Assembly: GCA_030752605.1 (NCBI GenBank)
Contig: JASMDX010000074.1
Span: 1-64,000, forward strand
Reading direction: 5' to 3'
DNA from: GCA-2731375 sp002731375
GTDB taxonomy: Bacteria; Pseudomonadota; Alphaproteobacteria; GCA-2731375
DNA length: 64,000 bases
The position numbers and the translations under genes were made by a program. Within the stretch, counting starts at the first letter, position 1. Each line of letters starts with the position of its first letter. Of the stretch, positions 62,576 to 64,000 are shown piece by piece. The notes under the pieces were generated by a model. The model made no database searches, was not told the DNA's origin, and saw only the letters and a program-made list of their open reading frames with translations.

Positions 62576-62830
62576 ATGCTCAACGAAACCAGCCCTCGAT
62601 TGAGTGAATTGGCAGGCCAGGATGTACCCGTGGCGGCTTGGTGTCTGGATTGCGGCCATCACCGGGTGCTGGCGGTGGGGGATTTGTTGCGGCGTATGGA
62701 TAGCTGCACGGCGGCGGCGGCAGTGGCCCGGCGCCTGAGTTGTGACCGTTGCGGTAGCCGGGCGATCGAAACGCGGCCCCACTATGCCGGCCTAGGCGTG
62801 GTCGCGGGCCACCGCTGGCACGAGGACTGA
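62576..62830 (+). CDS. small zinc-ribbon-like hypothetical protein
   Basis: 84 residues with the start at ATG 62576, or longer from upstream ATGs. Two CxxC pairs (AAWCLDCGHH and LSCDRCGSR) frame a leucine-rich stretch, as in a treble-clef or zinc-ribbon fold. No family is recognised. It is not in an operon with its neighbours: hsp20 is opposite and argG is 200 bases on. A nucleic-acid or protein-binding role is plausible. Confidence 0.55.
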   Translation: MLNETSPRLSELAGQDVPVAAWCLDCGHHRVLAVGDLLRRMDSCTAAAAVARRLSCDRCGSRAIETRPHYAGLGVVAGHRWHED

Positions 62831-62855
62831 GGTATTTTCAATGCGGGCTAAAACT

Positions 62856-62919
62856 CCCTCTCCCCCTTCCCGACCGCCCATTGATGGTATCCTATGGGCG
62901 GTCGGGAAGGGGGAGAGGG
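62856..62919. repeat. 26-bp perfect inverted repeat (12-nt loop)
   Basis: The arm 62856-62881 is the exact reverse complement of 62894-62919; it is rich in C on the left and G on the right (ending CCGCCCAT/ATGGGCGG). The loop is TGATGGTATCCT. It sits 26 bases past the zinc-ribbon stop and 112 bases before argG. It has no U run, so a dispersed palindromic repeat is more likely than a terminator. Confidence 0.85.
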
Positions 62920-63031
62920 GCGCGCGGTGTTTCGCCCCGGCAGGGGGCGTAGATTCCTCGTTGCTGGCGGCCCGCAAATGCCTATACTCCGCGCCGAAAT
63001 TACTTCTTTCCCAACTCTAAGGCACAGCACC

Positions 63032-64000
63032 ATGGCGGGCGATGTAAACAAGGTTGTATTGGCTTATTCCGGTGGACTGGATACCTCGGTCATTCTGAAA
63101 TGGCTGCAGGAGGCCTATGACTGCGAGGTGGTGACCTTCACCGCCGACCTGGGCCAGGGCGAGGAAGTGGAACCAGCGCGGGCCAAGGCTGAGATGCTGG
63201 GCATCAAGGAAATCTATATTGAGGATTTACGGGAGGAATTCACCCGCGACTTCGTCTTCCCCATGTTCCGCGCCAATGCTTTGTACGAGGGCCTGTACCT
63301 GTTGGGCACCTCCATCGCCCGGCCGTTGATTTCCAAGCGCCAGATCGAGATTGCGGCGGAGACCGGCGCTGATGCGGTCTCCCACGGCGCCACGGGCAAG
63401 GGCAATGATCAGGTCCGGTTCGAACTTGGTTATTACGCCCTGAACCCGGATATCAAGGTGATAGCACCCTGGCGGGAATGGGATTTGCAATCGCGCACCG
63501 CCTTGATCGATTTCGCGGACAAGCACCAGATACCCATTCCGAAAGACAAGCGCGGCGAGGCGCCGTTCTCGGTCGATGCCAACCTGTTGCATATCTCGGC
63601 CGAGGGCAAGGCCCTGGAAGATCCTTGGCACGAGCCGGGCGAATTCGTCTATTCCCGCAGTGTTGCGCCCGAAGCGGCACCGGACACGCCGACGTACGTG
63701 GAGATAGAATTCAAGAACGGTGATGCAGCCGCCATCGACGGCGTTGCGATGACCCCTGCCGAGTTGTTGATGAAGCTAAATCAATTGGGCGGCGCCAACG
63801 GTGTTGGCCGACTGGACCTGGTCGAGGGCCGTTATGTGGGCATGAAAAGCCGGGGTATCTACGAAACGCCGGGCGGCACGGTGCTGTTGGCGGCGCACCG
63901 CGGTATCGAAAGCATCACCCTGGACAGGGGTGCGATGCACCTGAAGGACGAGATCATGCCCCGCTATGCGGAATTGATCTACAACGGCTTCTGGTTCTCG
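63032..64000 (+). CDS. argG: argininosuccinate synthase (N-terminal part)
   Basis: The frame from ATG 63032 is open to the end of the window, 323 codons of about 400. KVVLAYSGGLDTSVILKWL is the ATP pyrophosphatase motif, HGATGKGNDQVRFELGYY is the citrulline/ATP-binding region, and YVEIEFKNGDAAAIDGV follows. It joins citrulline and aspartate with ATP in arginine synthesis. GGCACAGCACC precedes the start but no strong ribosome site is seen. Confidence 0.95.
   Translation, partial: MAGDVNKVVLAYSGGLDTSVILKWLQEAYDCEVVTFTADLGQGEEVEPARAKAEMLGIKEIYIEDLREEFTRDFVFPMFRANALYEGLYLLGTSIARPLISKRQIEIAAETGADAVSHGATGKGNDQVRFELGYYALNPDIKVIAPWREWDLQSRTALIDFADKHQIPIPKDKRGEAPFSVDANLLHISAEGKALEDPWHEPGEFVYSRSVAPEAAPDTPTYVEIEFKNGDAAAIDGVAMTPAELLMKLNQLGGANGVGRLDLVEGRYVGMKSRGIYETPGGTVLLAAHRGIESITLDRGAMHLKDEIMPRYAELIYNGFWFS

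Noticed and set aside
1..64000. CRISPR array, prophage or secretion/toxin island
   Set aside because: No regularly spaced repeats, phage structural genes or secretion components were seen; the accessory genes are metabolic.

Overview
The window is a chromosome segment of a moderately GC-rich alphaproteobacterium, probably Rhodospirillales-like. The evidence is gene order: rpsF-rpsR-DUF2232-rplI-(dnaB)-alr-mlaE-mlaF-radA-cvpA-purF, fabD-fabG-acpP-fabF-mltG-yicC-gmk, surA-pdxA-ksgA, kdsD-lptC-lptA-lptB-rpoN-hpf-ptsN, and an hsp20-DUF1150 pair. No species is assigned.

Layout. 0-6.2 kb: a catabolic-looking set (polysaccharide deacetylase fragment, SMP-30, two LLM-type flavin oxidoreductases, a PPOX-fold protein, an acyl-CoA dehydrogenase and a MaoC/FAS1-like hydratase). 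6.2-6.9 kb: gene debris, including a Fic N-terminal fragment and a metX-metW operon collapsed by an internal deletion. 6.9-9.8 kb: a tight aromatic amino-acid operon (chorismate mutase, hisC, tyrA). 9.8-21 kb: accessory metabolism (DUF2125, ChaC, VOC, amidohydrolase, YgjP, Gfo/Idh, HpcH aldolase, MlrC, DAO oxidase, tandem CaiB CoA-transferase), in which the Gfo/Idh and MlrC genes are frameshifted. 21-33 kb: MFS, surA-pdxA-ksgA, carbonic anhydrase, and the gmk/yicC/mltG/fatty-acid synthesis cluster. 33-46.5 kb: the ribosomal protein to purF core block, interrupted between rplI and dnaB by a decayed IS3-family element and a cfa gene. 46.5-53 kb: SDRs, a DsbA/FrnE-family gene with an in-frame TGA, a decayed 2-oxoglutarate oxygenase gene, uppP, an NDUFA9-like gene, an acyl-CoA carboxyltransferase gene and tRNA-Leu(CAG). 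53-62 kb: an RNase D-like nuclease, the Kdo/LPS transport operon with rpoN-hpf-ptsN, MmgE/PrpD, and the small heat shock gene. 62.3-64 kb: a zinc-ribbon protein, a long perfect hairpin and the start of argG.

The most notable observation is at 47266-47886 on the minus strand. A DsbA/FrnE-type thioredoxin-fold gene carries TGA exactly where the first cysteine of its CPWC active site should be, the rest of the frame is open, and a 7-bp stem with a GGG-containing loop lies about 20 nt after the TGA. This is what a selenocysteine (U-x-x-C) redox protein with a bacterial SECIS would look like. The selenocysteine machinery is not in the window.

Other notable signals are the metXW deletion scar, a structured rpsF leader, a -24/-12 promoter candidate overlapping an 18-bp palindrome upstream of the kdsD-rpoN cluster, and several genes broken by single-base or dinucleotide indels. 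The indels may be real decay or sequence error.
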